A stretch of 64,000 nucleotides of DNA from Bacillota bacterium (GCA_023410575.1 JAEYPP010000083.1:11248-75247); one strand, 5' to 3'; positions 45,543-55,033 are shown, numbered from the stretch's first letter. Notes: a model not told the origin generated them from the sequence alone. Made by a program: numbers and translations.

Positions 45543-47045
45543 TTAACCTATCTTCCTAATCTTTAAATTATCCACATAAAGATCCGATTTTCCATCCGTT
45601 TCAACATATACTTTTAATTTTTGTAGGTCAGATGGAAGTTTAATGACTGCCTTAATTGTTTTATACTGACCAGGAGCAGAGGTTGTAGTGATATAGTTTG
45701 GCCATTGATTTGCAATGTCACCTGATATCTTAATCTGAGAATCATACGTCTTAACATCCACAGAGATTTCTATCTCCTTTCCGAGATAAGAAGAGACATC
45801 AAATGCAATTCCCATATAGTTTTCGGTACGATTTTTTAAAACGACTGCATGATTACCGATAGCACCATCTGAAACTACACTTAGTGTACCAGCGCCCTCC
45901 CATCTAGGAGCAAACACATTCGATACCGTTGCAGTTTCACAATTCTCAATAAAGTCTTCTACTTTTATTTTTACATTAACATTATCAATGTAGATATCAT
46001 CTGTCTTTGAAGAGGTTTCAAAATATAGATTGATAACCTTTTGATCTGTCGGAACTTTATAAGTAGCCTTAATTTGCTTCCAATTACCATCGGATGTATT
46101 TACTACCGCTAGATTTGGCCATACTTTATCAATATCTGCAGATAGCCTAGCTTCTGGTGCTGTAGTCTTAATCCAAGCACTAATATCAATTGTTTGACCA
46201 GCAAATCTTGTTACATCAAAACTTATACCATTATAAGCAGCAGTTCTTCCTGTAATACGTAATGCATATTTTCCTTCAAAAACAACTGAATTCTGGATTG
46301 ATAATGAACCATCAATACGCTTAAAAAATCCTTCCGACTCTGGTGTCGCCCCAATTTGTTCAAAGGTAGCATTGATAGGATTTAGATTTGTTTTCGGCGG
46401 TGTTGGTAATTTTGCTCCTACAACTTCAATTTCTATATCATCAATGATATAAGGTACTCCTTTTGGTCCTTCAAAATAAATGGTATATTTGTTCTTTCCT
46501 GTTGGCACATCGAACTTCATACATTTTAGAGAAGCAGCCTTCTTCCCTTTTGTAGTTACTTTAGCTACTTGTTTATATTCATTATCACCCATCTTTAAGG
46601 TAGCAGCAAATGTAACCTTATCATTTTTCTTACCATTCTTTAGCCATTGACCTGCTATTCCATTCTGTTTTTTACCTAATTTCTTCTCATCAACAATCGA
46701 AATTTTTGCTTTTACAGAAATCGTACAACCTGCAAATGCATCTAGATTATATGAATAACCATAATAATTTTCTTTACGGTTACTAACCATAAGCGCCTTA
46801 TTATTTTTTCCATTTTCTACAATCGTAAGAGTGGGATTTCCAAATACACTACCCTTTAAAGAACCTGTATCTTTCGAATCATTAAAATTCTCTTTCACAT
46901 TAGTAATCGTAGTAGCAGCTTTTGCAACCGTTGGCTTTAATGACTGTATTCCAAAACAGCCTCCAAGCACTGCAATACTCAAAGATACAGCGATCAAACA
47001 TTTCATGTACTTTTGTATTACTGTCTTCTTTCTTTCTAATCCCAT
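45543..47045 (-). CDS. Secreted three-module carbohydrate-binding protein without catalytic domain
   Basis: 500 residues. A signal peptide is followed by AKAA, a likely signal-peptidase I site at ~43; a GGC at 28-30 could be a weak lipobox instead. Three beta-sandwich CBM modules of the CBM4/9/22 (CenC-like) type lie at ~46-210, 222-362 and 364-500. They correspond in order to modules 2, 3 and 5 of the adjacent xylanase and are close in sequence (shared ENYMGIAFDVS, VETDGKSDLY, DDIYIDNV). It probably binds xylan or cell wall outside the cell. AAAGGAG precedes the ATG. Same strand as the xylanase, 302 bases downstream, with a terminator between. Confidence 0.85.
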   Translation of the reverse strand: MGLERKKTVIQKYMKCLIAVSLSIAVLGGCFGIQSLKPTVAKAATTITNVKENFNDSKDTGSLKGSVFGNPTLTIVENGKNNKALMVSNRKENYYGYSYNLDAFAGCTISVKAKISIVDEKKLGKKQNGIAGQWLKNGKKNDKVTFAATLKMGDNEYKQVAKVTTKGKKAASLKCMKFDVPTGKNKYTIYFEGPKGVPYIIDDIEIEVVGAKLPTPPKTNLNPINATFEQIGATPESEGFFKRIDGSLSIQNSVVFEGKYALRITGRTAAYNGISFDVTRFAGQTIDISAWIKTTAPEARLSADIDKVWPNLAVVNTSDGNWKQIKATYKVPTDQKVINLYFETSSKTDDIYIDNVNVKIKVEDFIENCETATVSNVFAPRWEGAGTLSVVSDGAIGNHAVVLKNRTENYMGIAFDVSSYLGKEIEISVDVKTYDSQIKISGDIANQWPNYITTTSAPGQYKTIKAVIKLPSDLQKLKVYVETDGKSDLYVDNLKIRKIG

Positions 47046-47279
47046 CTTTCTTCTCCTTTAAAATTACTACGCTTAGATTTGCTATCAATGCGAATCTTTA
47101 CGTTGCGTAATTTACTATAAATATATGTTACTTATAGTAAAACATAAGTATGTCAATACGATGTCAAATAATACATTTATTTCCATATTATTATTTATAA
47201 GGAGCTGTTAAATTAAGGATAATAAATACAAGAAAAAAATTGTTATTACAACAACTTAAAGATCAAAAGTATGTTCAAA

Positions 47280-47314
47280 AAGGTGCTATCGCTTTACGAT
47301 TGTGCGACAGCACC
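47280..47314 (-). terminator. Terminator of the xylanase gene
   Basis: GGTGCTATCGC and GCGACAGCACC arms (one mismatch) with an 11-base loop, followed on the minus strand by TTTTTG; 34 bases past the stop. Confidence 0.85.
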
Positions 47315-47347
47315 TCTCTTTTGATTTCAATTATTTTTACAAGAATT

Positions 47348-50300
47348 TTACTTCATAACTCTCTTAATGCTTAAGTTATCTATGTAAAGATCAGATTTTC
47401 CATCTGTTTCTACATATAACCTTAATGTTTGTACATCAGATGGTAACTTAACTACTGCTTTTATTGTCTTGTACTTGCCTGGAGTTGATGCTACACTCGC
47501 ATAATTTGGCCATAGGTCTTGAATATCACCTGTAACCTTAATCTCAGAATCACTTGTCTTGATATCCATAGAAATCTCAACTTCCATTCCAAGATAAGCA
47601 GAAACATCAAAAGCGATACCCATATAATTTTCAGTACGATCCTTTAAAACTGCCACATGATTACCTGCTACACCATCTTCGATAATACTTAATGTACCAG
47701 CACCACCCCATCTTGGAGAAAATACGTTAGCTGCAGATGCAGTTTCACAATCCTCTACAAAATCAGCAATTGTAACACTGATATCATCTACATAAAAATC
47801 TGCTTTGCCATCAGTTTCAATGTACATATGAGCAGAAGTTAACTGGTTTGAAATAGGATATGTAGCTGTGATCTCTGTCCATTTTCCATCTGCTTTTACT
47901 TCAGTAAGTTGTACTGGTTCTGAACCATCAAATCCTAAACGGATTAAGGAATCAGTTGTCTTAACATAAGCTTTTACATTTACGGTATACCCAATATACT
48001 TGCTAACATCAAACTTCATGTTTGCATCGGTTTCAGCACGTTTAACTAAGAAGGAATGACCTTTTTCATTACGGCTATCAACATCTGTAATACCTGCAAA
48101 GGAAGGTACGTGTCCTACACCTCTTGCAGCTGCTATCGTAGTAGTTTCTTCAAAGCCCTCATCTAAACCTTTTAGTTTTACACTAACATTATCAATATAA
48201 ATATCATCTGTCTTCGTGGAAGCTTCAAAGTAAAGACTTAATGATGTCATATCAGATGGAATTTTATAAGTAGCCTTTAGCTGTTTCCATTTACCATCAG
48301 AAGTATCAGCTACTGCAAGGTTTGGCCATACTCCATTAATATCAGCGGAAAGTTTCGCCTCAGGTGCTGCTGTCTTAATCCATGCACTAACCTCAATGGT
48401 TTGACCAATGAATCTAGATACATCAAAACTTATACCATGCCAAGAGTCTTTTCTTCCTGTATCAACTAGAGCAAATTTTCCATCGTATACTACATCACTC
48501 TGGATTGATAAGGATCCATCTCCACGTAAGAAGAAGCCTTCGGATTCTGCCGTTGCGCCTTCTTTTTCAAATGTCGCATCCATATCCTTAAAATCTGGTG
48601 CAACATATGCTGGTGCTGGAAGTTCAACGCCATTCATTACTCCTGCTATACCATCAAATGCTAACTTTTTGCTTAGATCACCATTAAATATAAGTGGGCT
48701 AGTTTCTTTCTTCCATGAGTTATCATCAGTTAATCCCCAGATGGTAACGCTAGTTAAATTAGCACCTTCTCTATTTGCCTGATATAATGCCTTGAAGAAA
48801 TCATTATAGAATTTACCTTGATAATATTCTGCATTAACACCAGTTGTTGTCTGTGCTACATCAAGTTCTGTAATATGTACTTCACCAACTGCCTTACTAT
48901 ATCTTTTCAGTGCAGTAATAAATGTTGAAATATCGGTATTATCACTTAGATGACCTTGCATACCAATACCGTCAATTAAGCCTTCTGCTAACATGTTATG
49001 TCCAGCAAAATCAGTTGTTGTCATCTTAATGATTGCGTCACATTTAACTTCCATGAACTCGTTATAATCATTGTAGAAAAGACCTGGTTGGATTTTTTTA
49101 AGTTGCTTTGCATTATTTACATCTACATTATATTTTGATGCATATTGAACTGAATACTTGTTTACCGCTTCTTTCGAATACTTAAATGCATAGTAAACAA
49201 AATCAGGTCCTATTGTCCTATACCAATAACTATCTCTTAGGTTATACTCATTCATGCCTGGTTCAACTGCCTCATTTACAACGTCCCATGCATAAATAAC
49301 GTCAGCGTAACCATTCTTGTACATATACTTCATTGTATCATCAATATAGCTCTCTAAACGTTTTAACATAACTTCACGGCTTACAAGACAACTATCATCA
49401 AGAGTTTCCCCATTTGTTTTAACTGGTGTATAATCCTTACAGAAAATAGCATCTGGACATTGGCTATGCCATACAAGTGTATGACCTCTTACTGGAATCT
49501 TATTAAGTTTCGCCCAGTCCAACATCTCTTTCGCTGCAGGATTAACTACATATGGTAAAAATGTTTCTGTTGCTCTCTTAGAACTATATCCCATATTATA
49601 ATCAGGTTTTAGTTCATTACCAAATGTAATGCTATTAAACTGACGTTTTATCAGCTTTTCTTTCGCTGGATTACCTATTTCACTTAATTGATTGTTCCAA
49701 TGACTGATTGCCTCGCAAGCAACACCCATCTTAAATTCATTTCTATAAAGATTCTTTAATACTGGATAGCTTGTAACATCAGCATAGTTAATTGTAGTTG
49801 CTGGATCGGAATAATCACCTATAACTTTGATTTTGATATCATCAATCCGATAAGTAATATCCTTTGGTCCTTCAAAGTAAAGAAAATAGCTATTTGCGCC
49901 TGCTGGTACAGTATACTCTTTGCACTTTAAAGTACTATATGCATTTCCTTTTGTTGTTACAGATGCAAGCTGATTATATTGGTCATCTCCTACTTTTAAT
50001 GTTGCATTAAAAGTATTCTTAGCTTCTTTTTTTACACCAACTGCTGCAATCTTAGCTTCAACAGAAATCTTATTGCCTGCAAAAGCTTTAAGATTATATG
50101 CATAACCAAAGTAATTCTCAGTACGATTACTTACCTGTAATGCTTTATTTTTCGCAGTTCTTTTTACAATCGTAAGCTTTGGATTACCAAATACACTTCC
50201 AGTCAAAGTGCTTGTCTTTGCATTATTAAAGTTTTCTTCAATGGATACTGACTTTATAGTACTACGAATGCTTACATTATCCAAGTAGAAAGGAGTCGTC

Positions 50301-50830
50301 GTCTGCTTACTGTTATCATCTGTTTTACATGTTCCAAAATACAACGTTGCCGCAGCACCAGCTGGAATCGTATAAGTTGTACTTAATTCAACGTATTTTC
50401 CCTTCTTTAATGGAGTGTTACAAATCCAATTGTATTCGTCTTTTCCGTTAATTGTAGTTTTTAAGCATGCAACTCCATTTAAATTATTAGCATCAACTCT
50501 CATAAATGTACTAAATTCAATCGTTTGTCCCTGGAATGCGCTTATATCATAACTATAACTATTCCAATCCTGTTGACGATTGGATACATATAATGCTTTC
50601 TTACCCTTATATGCTTTGCTTGTTAATTGGGACTTAATATCACCCATAGGTGCTCCAACACTTTTATCTGTTTCAAAATCTTCAAAAATAGCATCTGTTG
50701 CAGCTTTAGCAGTTACTGGTTGAGATGATTGTACACCAAAACAACATCCAATCATTGCAAAACTCAACGATACAGCAAGCGAACGTTTCACATGCTTAAA
50801 AAACGTCGGTTTTCTTTTTACTAATCCCAT
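47348..50830 (-). CDS. Secreted GH10 endo-1,4-beta-xylanase with five CBM modules
   Basis: 1160 residues from the ATG at 50830 (AAGGAG eight bases upstream; GTG at 50833 is the alternative). Numbering from the latter: signal peptide to AKAA (~45), CBM modules ~46-195 and ~196-340, GH10 barrel ~350-735, CBM modules ~750-890, 893-1022 and 1024-1160. GH10 acid/base E521 (DVVNEAVE) and nucleophile E656 (HITELDVA) are present, as are WHSQCP and the substrate motif FGNELKPDYN. It cuts xylan backbones outside the cell. The CBM22/CBM4_9-like modules should hold it to xylan. No dockerin or S-layer domain. The GH3 enzyme at 39.3 kb could finish the products. Confidence 0.95.
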   Translation of the reverse strand: MGLVKRKPTFFKHVKRSLAVSLSFAMIGCCFGVQSSQPVTAKAATDAIFEDFETDKSVGAPMGDIKSQLTSKAYKGKKALYVSNRQQDWNSYSYDISAFQGQTIEFSTFMRVDANNLNGVACLKTTINGKDEYNWICNTPLKKGKYVELSTTYTIPAGAAATLYFGTCKTDDNSKQTTTPFYLDNVSIRSTIKSVSIEENFNNAKTSTLTGSVFGNPKLTIVKRTAKNKALQVSNRTENYFGYAYNLKAFAGNKISVEAKIAAVGVKKEAKNTFNATLKVGDDQYNQLASVTTKGNAYSTLKCKEYTVPAGANSYFLYFEGPKDITYRIDDIKIKVIGDYSDPATTINYADVTSYPVLKNLYRNEFKMGVACEAISHWNNQLSEIGNPAKEKLIKRQFNSITFGNELKPDYNMGYSSKRATETFLPYVVNPAAKEMLDWAKLNKIPVRGHTLVWHSQCPDAIFCKDYTPVKTNGETLDDSCLVSREVMLKRLESYIDDTMKYMYKNGYADVIYAWDVVNEAVEPGMNEYNLRDSYWYRTIGPDFVYYAFKYSKEAVNKYSVQYASKYNVDVNNAKQLKKIQPGLFYNDYNEFMEVKCDAIIKMTTTDFAGHNMLAEGLIDGIGMQGHLSDNTDISTFITALKRYSKAVGEVHITELDVAQTTTGVNAEYYQGKFYNDFFKALYQANREGANLTSVTIWGLTDDNSWKKETSPLIFNGDLSKKLAFDGIAGVMNGVELPAPAYVAPDFKDMDATFEKEGATAESEGFFLRGDGSLSIQSDVVYDGKFALVDTGRKDSWHGISFDVSRFIGQTIEVSAWIKTAAPEAKLSADINGVWPNLAVADTSDGKWKQLKATYKIPSDMTSLSLYFEASTKTDDIYIDNVSVKLKGLDEGFEETTTIAAARGVGHVPSFAGITDVDSRNEKGHSFLVKRAETDANMKFDVSKYIGYTVNVKAYVKTTDSLIRLGFDGSEPVQLTEVKADGKWTEITATYPISNQLTSAHMYIETDGKADFYVDDISVTIADFVEDCETASAANVFSPRWGGAGTLSIIEDGVAGNHVAVLKDRTENYMGIAFDVSAYLGMEVEISMDIKTSDSEIKVTGDIQDLWPNYASVASTPGKYKTIKAVVKLPSDVQTLRLYVETDGKSDLYIDNLSIKRVMK

Positions 50831-50974
50831 CACTTTTTCTCCTTTTTATTAATAATACGAATTAATAAATCTTAATACCTGATACTCTTTTTCACCCTCC
50901 TTTTTCTGTTAATTTTTATCTTTTGAATTAACAGAACCAAGTATTACCATATTGTGTAAATTATTACATTACTA

Positions 50975-50980
50975 CTATAG
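50975..50980 (-). promoter_or_regulatory. Extended -10 of the xylanase gene
   Basis: TGC-TATAGT on the minus strand; predicted start ~50968, leaving a ~138-nt leader. The -35 is weak. Confidence 0.5.
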
Positions 50981-51039
50981 CATATCTACACAAAAAAGAA
51001 ATACTTTTCTTAATTTCATTAGCGTTTTTGACACTTTTT

Positions 51040-51061
51040 ACGAAATGATTTCTAATTTCGT
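51040..51061. promoter_or_regulatory. Palindrome upstream of the xylanase promoter
   Basis: ACGAAAT and ATTTCGT arms with an eight-base centre, at about -72 to -93 from the predicted xylanase start. Candidate binding site for a regulator of xylan use; no family match. Confidence 0.35.
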
Positions 51062-51212
51062 TGTGCTTTTTATACAATGTGATAAAAATATCTCCACTAG
51101 TCTTAAACTATACGCATAAATGTTAGTAATTTGCAAATGTTATTAATTACAAAAAAACTTTGAAAGGAATTTGTCAAAACTATCGTCTTTAATTTACTTT
51201 GACAACTATGCA

Positions 51213-51371
51213 ATGGAACCTCAAAAAAACGCTACGAATGAAAAACCATCCATTTTTGAAACAATGAAAGACTCTATGAAAGAAGAAGACAAAGCGATCA
51301 ATCGTCGTTCTGAAACCAAAAACCACTCTTCACTTATGAAAATCATGCACAGTACAACTTCATTAAAATAG
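51213..51371 (+). CDS. Possible small hydrophilic protein
   Basis: A frame from the ATG at 51213 gives 52 residues, highly charged and without Cys or membrane segments; it could be extended to a TTG at 51171. Neither start has a convincing ribosome site. The main support is the strong terminator starting 32 bases after the stop. Not recognised; it may be a chance frame. Confidence 0.25.
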   Translation: MEPQKNATNEKPSIFETMKDSMKEEDKAINRRSETKNHSSLMKIMHSTTSLK

Positions 51372-51402
51372 AATAAATCGAAAGAAACAACCTAAAAAAA
51401 GC

Positions 51403-51447
51403 AGTAGGTAAAGAAAGTTAATTGTTTTGAAACTTTCTTTACCTACT
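51403..51447. terminator. Bidirectional terminator
   Basis: Perfect 17-base arms AGTAGGTAAAGAAAGTT and AACTTTCTTTACCTACT with an 11-base loop. ACTTTTTC follows on the plus strand and GCTTTTTTTAGG on the minus strand. It ends the isochorismatase gene transcript and any plus-strand transcript from 51.2 kb. Confidence 0.85.
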
Positions 51448-51531
51448 ACTTTTTCTACTGCTACTAGCTGTATGATACGAGTAAGCGATAATATTCAATA
51501 CCTGTCTATCAATACACGCATACCCTTTTTC

Positions 51532-52080
51532 TTAATCTCTTATCGAATTACTACTAATCTCTTGCAATAATTTTTCGCAAGGAATTACACGAGCATAACG
51601 ATCTTTCCATATTTCTTCCTCGAAATACTCTGTCAAGTCGTTGCCACTTGCAATCGCTGTATCAAAAGTCGAAACTGTACCCTTTGCAATTGTAATATTG
51701 TATTCGAATTCAAAAGCCACTTTCAAACTTATGTCTACACAGTACTCGGTCTGCATTCCACAAATAATTAGATTCTTTGCTCCAATCTGATCTAAATAGT
51801 CTTTTAATCCTGTCTGTCGAAACGCACTGTTAAAATATTTATCAAATATTATTTCTCCTTGCATAGGAGCTATTTTCTCATAGATTTGCCACGCATCATT
51901 CCCTGCTTCAAATTCATCACCACTTTTTCCGTTATGCCTAATGTAAATTACAGGTATCTTCTGATTTCTACACTCAGTAAGTAAATTCTGAATATTAGAT
52001 ATCAAGCTTTCCTCGTTATAAGGATTTTGATTCATCAAACCTGTTTGCATATCAATCACGATCATTGCATCATAACCCAT
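51532..52080 (-). CDS. Isochorismatase-like cysteine hydrolase
   Basis: 182 residues from the ATG at 52080 (GGGAG eight bases upstream). Alpha/beta hydrolase of the isochorismatase/nicotinamidase superfamily with the Asp-Lys-Cys triad: D in MIVIDMQ, K in IFDKYFNSAF, C in GMQTEYCVDIS. Substrate (nicotinamide, an amide or a carbamate) not evident. It starts one base after the HAD phosphatase stop, so the two are an operon. Confidence 0.9.
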   Translation of the reverse strand: MGYDAMIVIDMQTGLMNQNPYNEESLISNIQNLLTECRNQKIPVIYIRHNGKSGDEFEAGNDAWQIYEKIAPMQGEIIFDKYFNSAFRQTGLKDYLDQIGAKNLIICGMQTEYCVDISLKVAFEFEYNITIAKGTVSTFDTAIASGNDLTEYFEEEIWKDRYARVIPCEKLLQEISSNSIRD

Positions 52081-52081
52081 A

Positions 52082-52744
52082 CTATTTTCTCCCTTCATGA
52101 TACACAATTTGTAGTATTTCCATTGGTGTGTCAACAACAATCGTCGCTCCCTGTGCAATCAGCTCATTACGATCGCGAAACCCCCAAGATACTGATATAA
52201 TATCAATACAAGTGTTTTTTGCAGTCTGAATATCTACCTCGGAATCTCCTATGTAGATAGCTGAAGTATTATCTATATGTAGCTTATCTAGTACTTCTAA
52301 TACCCCATCAGGTGCTGGTTTTCTATGTATATTTTCTCTCTCACCTAGAACAAAATTGAACATATTAGGAAAGTACTGTTTACACAGCTCTTGTACTGCA
52401 AAATCAGCTTTATTGGACACTACTGCTGTTAATATACCAAGTTCTTTTAACTTATTCACTAATTCTAACACTCCATCATAAGGTCTTGTTTTAATCGTAC
52501 AATGGCTAGCATAATGCGTAGTAAAATCACTCAAAACTTGCACAATCTTATCTTGACTTGTTCCAGCTGGTACAGCTTTGTTAATCAGTTTTGCGATTCC
52601 GTTTCCCACAAAACTTCGAATCTCTTCGATTGATCTTTTCGGAAACTTGTTTTTTTCTAATGAATAATTTGTACTATCTGTCAAATCTTCAATCGTATTT
52701 AAGATTGTTCCATCCAAATCGAATATGACAAGTTTATATATCAT
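52082..52744 (-). CDS. HAD-superfamily phosphatase, Gph/PGP-like
   Basis: 220 residues. Nucleophile motif FDLDGTILNT, a helical cap (~15-80), motif II VVSNKAD, Lys in RKPAPDGV and motif IV YIGDSEVDIQTA. It fits phosphoglycolate/small-metabolite phosphatases of subfamily IA; the true substrate may differ. AAGGAAGG precedes the ATG. First gene of a two-gene operon with the cysteine hydrolase. Confidence 0.9.
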   Translation of the reverse strand: MIYKLVIFDLDGTILNTIEDLTDSTNYSLEKNKFPKRSIEEIRSFVGNGIAKLINKAVPAGTSQDKIVQVLSDFTTHYASHCTIKTRPYDGVLELVNKLKELGILTAVVSNKADFAVQELCKQYFPNMFNFVLGERENIHRKPAPDGVLEVLDKLHIDNTSAIYIGDSEVDIQTAKNTCIDIISVSWGFRDRNELIAQGATIVVDTPMEILQIVYHEGRK

Positions 52745-53090
52745 TCGTTTCCTTCCTTTCTTTTTCTACTCCATATGTATCTTATGAATGGCGTATATCA
52801 TGCCACTTTCTCAAATATAAATCATTTACAAATTAACAGTAAACTCCATAACTAATACATCAATATTATATTTTATTTCTGCCAAATGTCAATCTTATGG
52901 TAGGTCACTTGTCATATGGTAATCTTTACAGAGAGATTTACATATAAACGATGTACCTTGCTTTGTTTGTTTAGTTATACCGAGTATATATTATTCGACA
53001 TCAAAAATCACTTTACGCCAATATATTACAGCGATTTATGAACTTTTTTGTAGTACCAACATAATATAGTAATGAAAGGAGGGCGAATTG
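52745..53090. other. Divergent intergenic region
   Basis: AT-rich region between divergent genes; no hairpin, repeat or convincing -35/-10 pair is seen. AAAGGAGG at 53075-53083 is the ribosome site of the next gene. Confidence 0.4.
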
Positions 53091-53420
53091 ATGTCACGAC
53101 CATATATAGATATCAGCATCAACCAATGCGAAGAAAGTAAAGAAGTAATCATGGATGTCGTAGCCAAAGATTCAGGTAGTACACTTAAAATACCTGTTTA
53201 TCTCTACAATGTATGGCCCTGCCGGAAAATGGTCGTAGGAGTAACGTTATTCATTAACGGAGTACCATATGCTACAAAAGTGAAAAAGATATTTACAGGG
53301 GGAAGAAGATGGTTTTGTCATAGGATAGCTTGTATTTTTGTGGGTGATTTTATGTTCTTAATGACAGACAATTGTAATGATGAAATTAGTTTTAAAGTAT
53401 TATCTCATTATATTTTTTGA
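53091..53420 (+). CDS. Small protein sharing a domain with the next gene
   Basis: 109 residues from the ATG at 53091 (AAAGGAGG eight bases upstream). Mostly beta-strand, with four Cys and no signal peptide. From residue ~35 it aligns by eye with the C-terminal ~90 residues of the next protein (VGV in strand 2, a G-x-A motif, a GG-W/C segment, paired Cys, and a closing F-x-V-x-x-H-Y). Not recognised. It overlaps the reading-frame entry of the next gene closely (17-base gap to its ATG), so they form one operon. Confidence 0.65.
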   Translation: MSRPYIDISINQCEESKEVIMDVVAKDSGSTLKIPVYLYNVWPCRKMVVGVTLFINGVPYATKVKKIFTGGRRWFCHRIACIFVGDFMFLMTDNCNDEISFKVLSHYIF

Positions 53421-53437
53421 AAGGAGATTACAAAATT

Positions 53438-54235
53438 ATGGATAATCAAAAAATCCCAACCGGCGAATGGAATTATATTACGGGAAGTCTTCGTGTATTG
53501 AATTCTGATTGTAATTATACGTTTCATTTAACAGTAAAGAATTTTGGTGCAATTACTGGTGGATTCATAAGATTTATACTTGCTACAGGATTTGAAAATC
53601 CTGTTACGTCAGATCCAACATTAACTTTTAATACAGTCACCAGAGAGGTAAGATGGAATTTTGGTAATTTAGCAGCAGCTGACACAAAAAGCGTAACATT
53701 TACCTCAGAATATACCGGACCTTTAGGTATAACTATTTATACTGGTCTTGCAGGAGGATATATTGGTAGAACATTTACTGTTACTACAACAGGAGAAACA
53801 ACTACTGCAGATTGTACTACAGCCAAATGTTGTGAAGATTGTAATGAAGATGACTTTGTTGACTTTCCAACAACTGCATGTCAAGATATTGCAGAAAATA
53901 CTGTAACTCCAACAATGTTGCAAAAAGGAAGAATGCTGTTAGTACATCTAAATCTACCAAATACTTGCAATACGAAAGATGTTAATGTTGGCGTATTTGT
54001 AACTGAAGTTCTAGAAACTGGCGAAGTAGCTATTGCTCATAGAGTTATTCGTAGAACTGCCGCAGGCTGTACCGGGGAATGTGGCGAAGACAAATCCTGT
54101 AATTGTGTTAAATTTATGATTAATGATACTGAAGAAACAGCATGTCACGATAGAACATTCAGAGTTCGTACCGTTGCTCACTATGTTGATCATGAAGAGA
54201 ATAAACAACATTGTCAATGTTGTGATTGCGATTAA
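53438..54235 (+). CDS. Two-domain Cys-rich protein, DUF11-like N-terminus
   Basis: 265 residues from the ATG at 53438 (AAAGGAG nine bases upstream). Residues ~10-125 form a beta-sandwich similar to DUF11/surface-repeat domains (TGSLRVLNSDCNYTFHLTV). A Cys-rich linker (TAKCCEDCNEDD) follows, then a C-terminal domain shared with the preceding protein, and the tail HCQCCDCD. No signal peptide or sortase motif. The composition would suit a spore-coat, exosporium or other cross-linked structural protein; that is a guess from composition. Confidence 0.65.
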   Translation: MDNQKIPTGEWNYITGSLRVLNSDCNYTFHLTVKNFGAITGGFIRFILATGFENPVTSDPTLTFNTVTREVRWNFGNLAAADTKSVTFTSEYTGPLGITIYTGLAGGYIGRTFTVTTTGETTTADCTTAKCCEDCNEDDFVDFPTTACQDIAENTVTPTMLQKGRMLLVHLNLPNTCNTKDVNVGVFVTEVLETGEVAIAHRVIRRTAAGCTGECGEDKSCNCVKFMINDTEETACHDRTFRVRTVAHYVDHEENKQHCQCCDCD

Positions 54236-54280
54236 CTATAATACAATGTTCCATGATTATTAGATGATTATGGAATCAAT

Positions 54281-54386
54281 GCTTCTCCTACACTCTGTGA
54301 GTGCGAAGTCACTCCTCCCTTCGCACTCACACACGCCTTTGTAGCTTGTTGAGCTTAGCGTGCCGAAATAAACATATGTGAGAAGC
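54281..54386. repeat. Large structured inverted repeat, family member 3
   Basis: An outer GCTTCTC/GAGAAGC stem encloses a perfect 13-bp hairpin (TGTGAGTGCGAAG at 54296-54308, CTTCGCACTCACA at 54319-54331) and a CACGC/GCGTG stem (54332-54362). The core aligns with that of 45335-45433. It lies between convergent genes and may terminate both. Confidence 0.65.
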
Positions 54387-54478
54387 TTTCTGCTTCATCA
54401 AATTACATTGTGCACGTAATATATAGCTTCTCTGCCTTGTAATATATCATGCACTAATATATCATGCACAAGTAATAT

Positions 54479-55033
54479 TTAACAATACTTGCTTTCAAGT
54501 TCGGACAAGATGTTAAGATACTTGTCTTGAGTCCCAGCTTTCTGTGCTTCATTTTCAAACTTAATAGTATCTGTATTAATCTGATTTACAACCTCTTGGC
54601 TAAGATTCTTCTCACCAAATGGATAAATTAATTCATCTTCCTTTTTGATATGACGTTCAATTAGGTGAGTGTAGGAAATTGCATTTGCAATTACATCAAG
54701 ATAACTTTCTTCATCGCCAGTTTTCACACGGTCAATTGCAGCTACTAACTCCTGCATATAAAGACGACCAAGATCGTGCTCAACCAACATACCATGTGTA
54801 ATTAGATTCTCTCCAATACGTCCTAGACGTTCTTGCATTTGCTTAAAAAAGATTTTTTCCTCTTTTCCATGATGATGTCTATCGCTATAAGAGCGAATAA
54901 AGTCAATCATCTGCTCGAAATCCTGATCATTCATTTGCTTCTTCTCATATATGAGAAAGCAAGCCTTACGAATTACTTTTACCATACGAAGAATATTCTG
55001 ATGTTCCTCCATCATAATCTGTACACTATTCAT
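54479..55033 (-). CDS. Hemerythrin-like (HHE) protein
   Basis: 184 residues from the ATG at 55033 (AAAGGAG seven bases upstream). Four-helix hemerythrin fold with likely di-iron ligands in MMEEHQNIL, RHHHGKEEKIF, HGMLVEHD and IERHIKKEDE. Such proteins bind O2 or NO or supply iron for Fe-S repair. It is divergent from the Crp/Fnr regulator, and its promoter has the same palindrome at -41.5 as hcp, so it is probably part of a nitrosative or oxidative stress response. Confidence 0.9.
   Translation of the reverse strand: MNSVQIMMEEHQNILRMVKVIRKACFLIYEKKQMNDQDFEQMIDFIRSYSDRHHHGKEEKIFFKQMQERLGRIGENLITHGMLVEHDLGRLYMQELVAAIDRVKTGDEESYLDVIANAISYTHLIERHIKKEDELIYPFGEKNLSQEVVNQINTDTIKFENEAQKAGTQDKYLNILSELESKYC

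Noticed and set aside
47301..47310. GTGCGACAGC shared by the xylanase terminator and 45461-45470
   Set aside because: Ten bases within related 3' flanks of duplicated genes; probably inherited with the duplication, not a separate signal.
51019..51035. cre-like site (TTAGCGTTTTTGACA) upstream of the xylanase
   Set aside because: Too few consensus positions match, although catabolite control of a xylanase would make sense.
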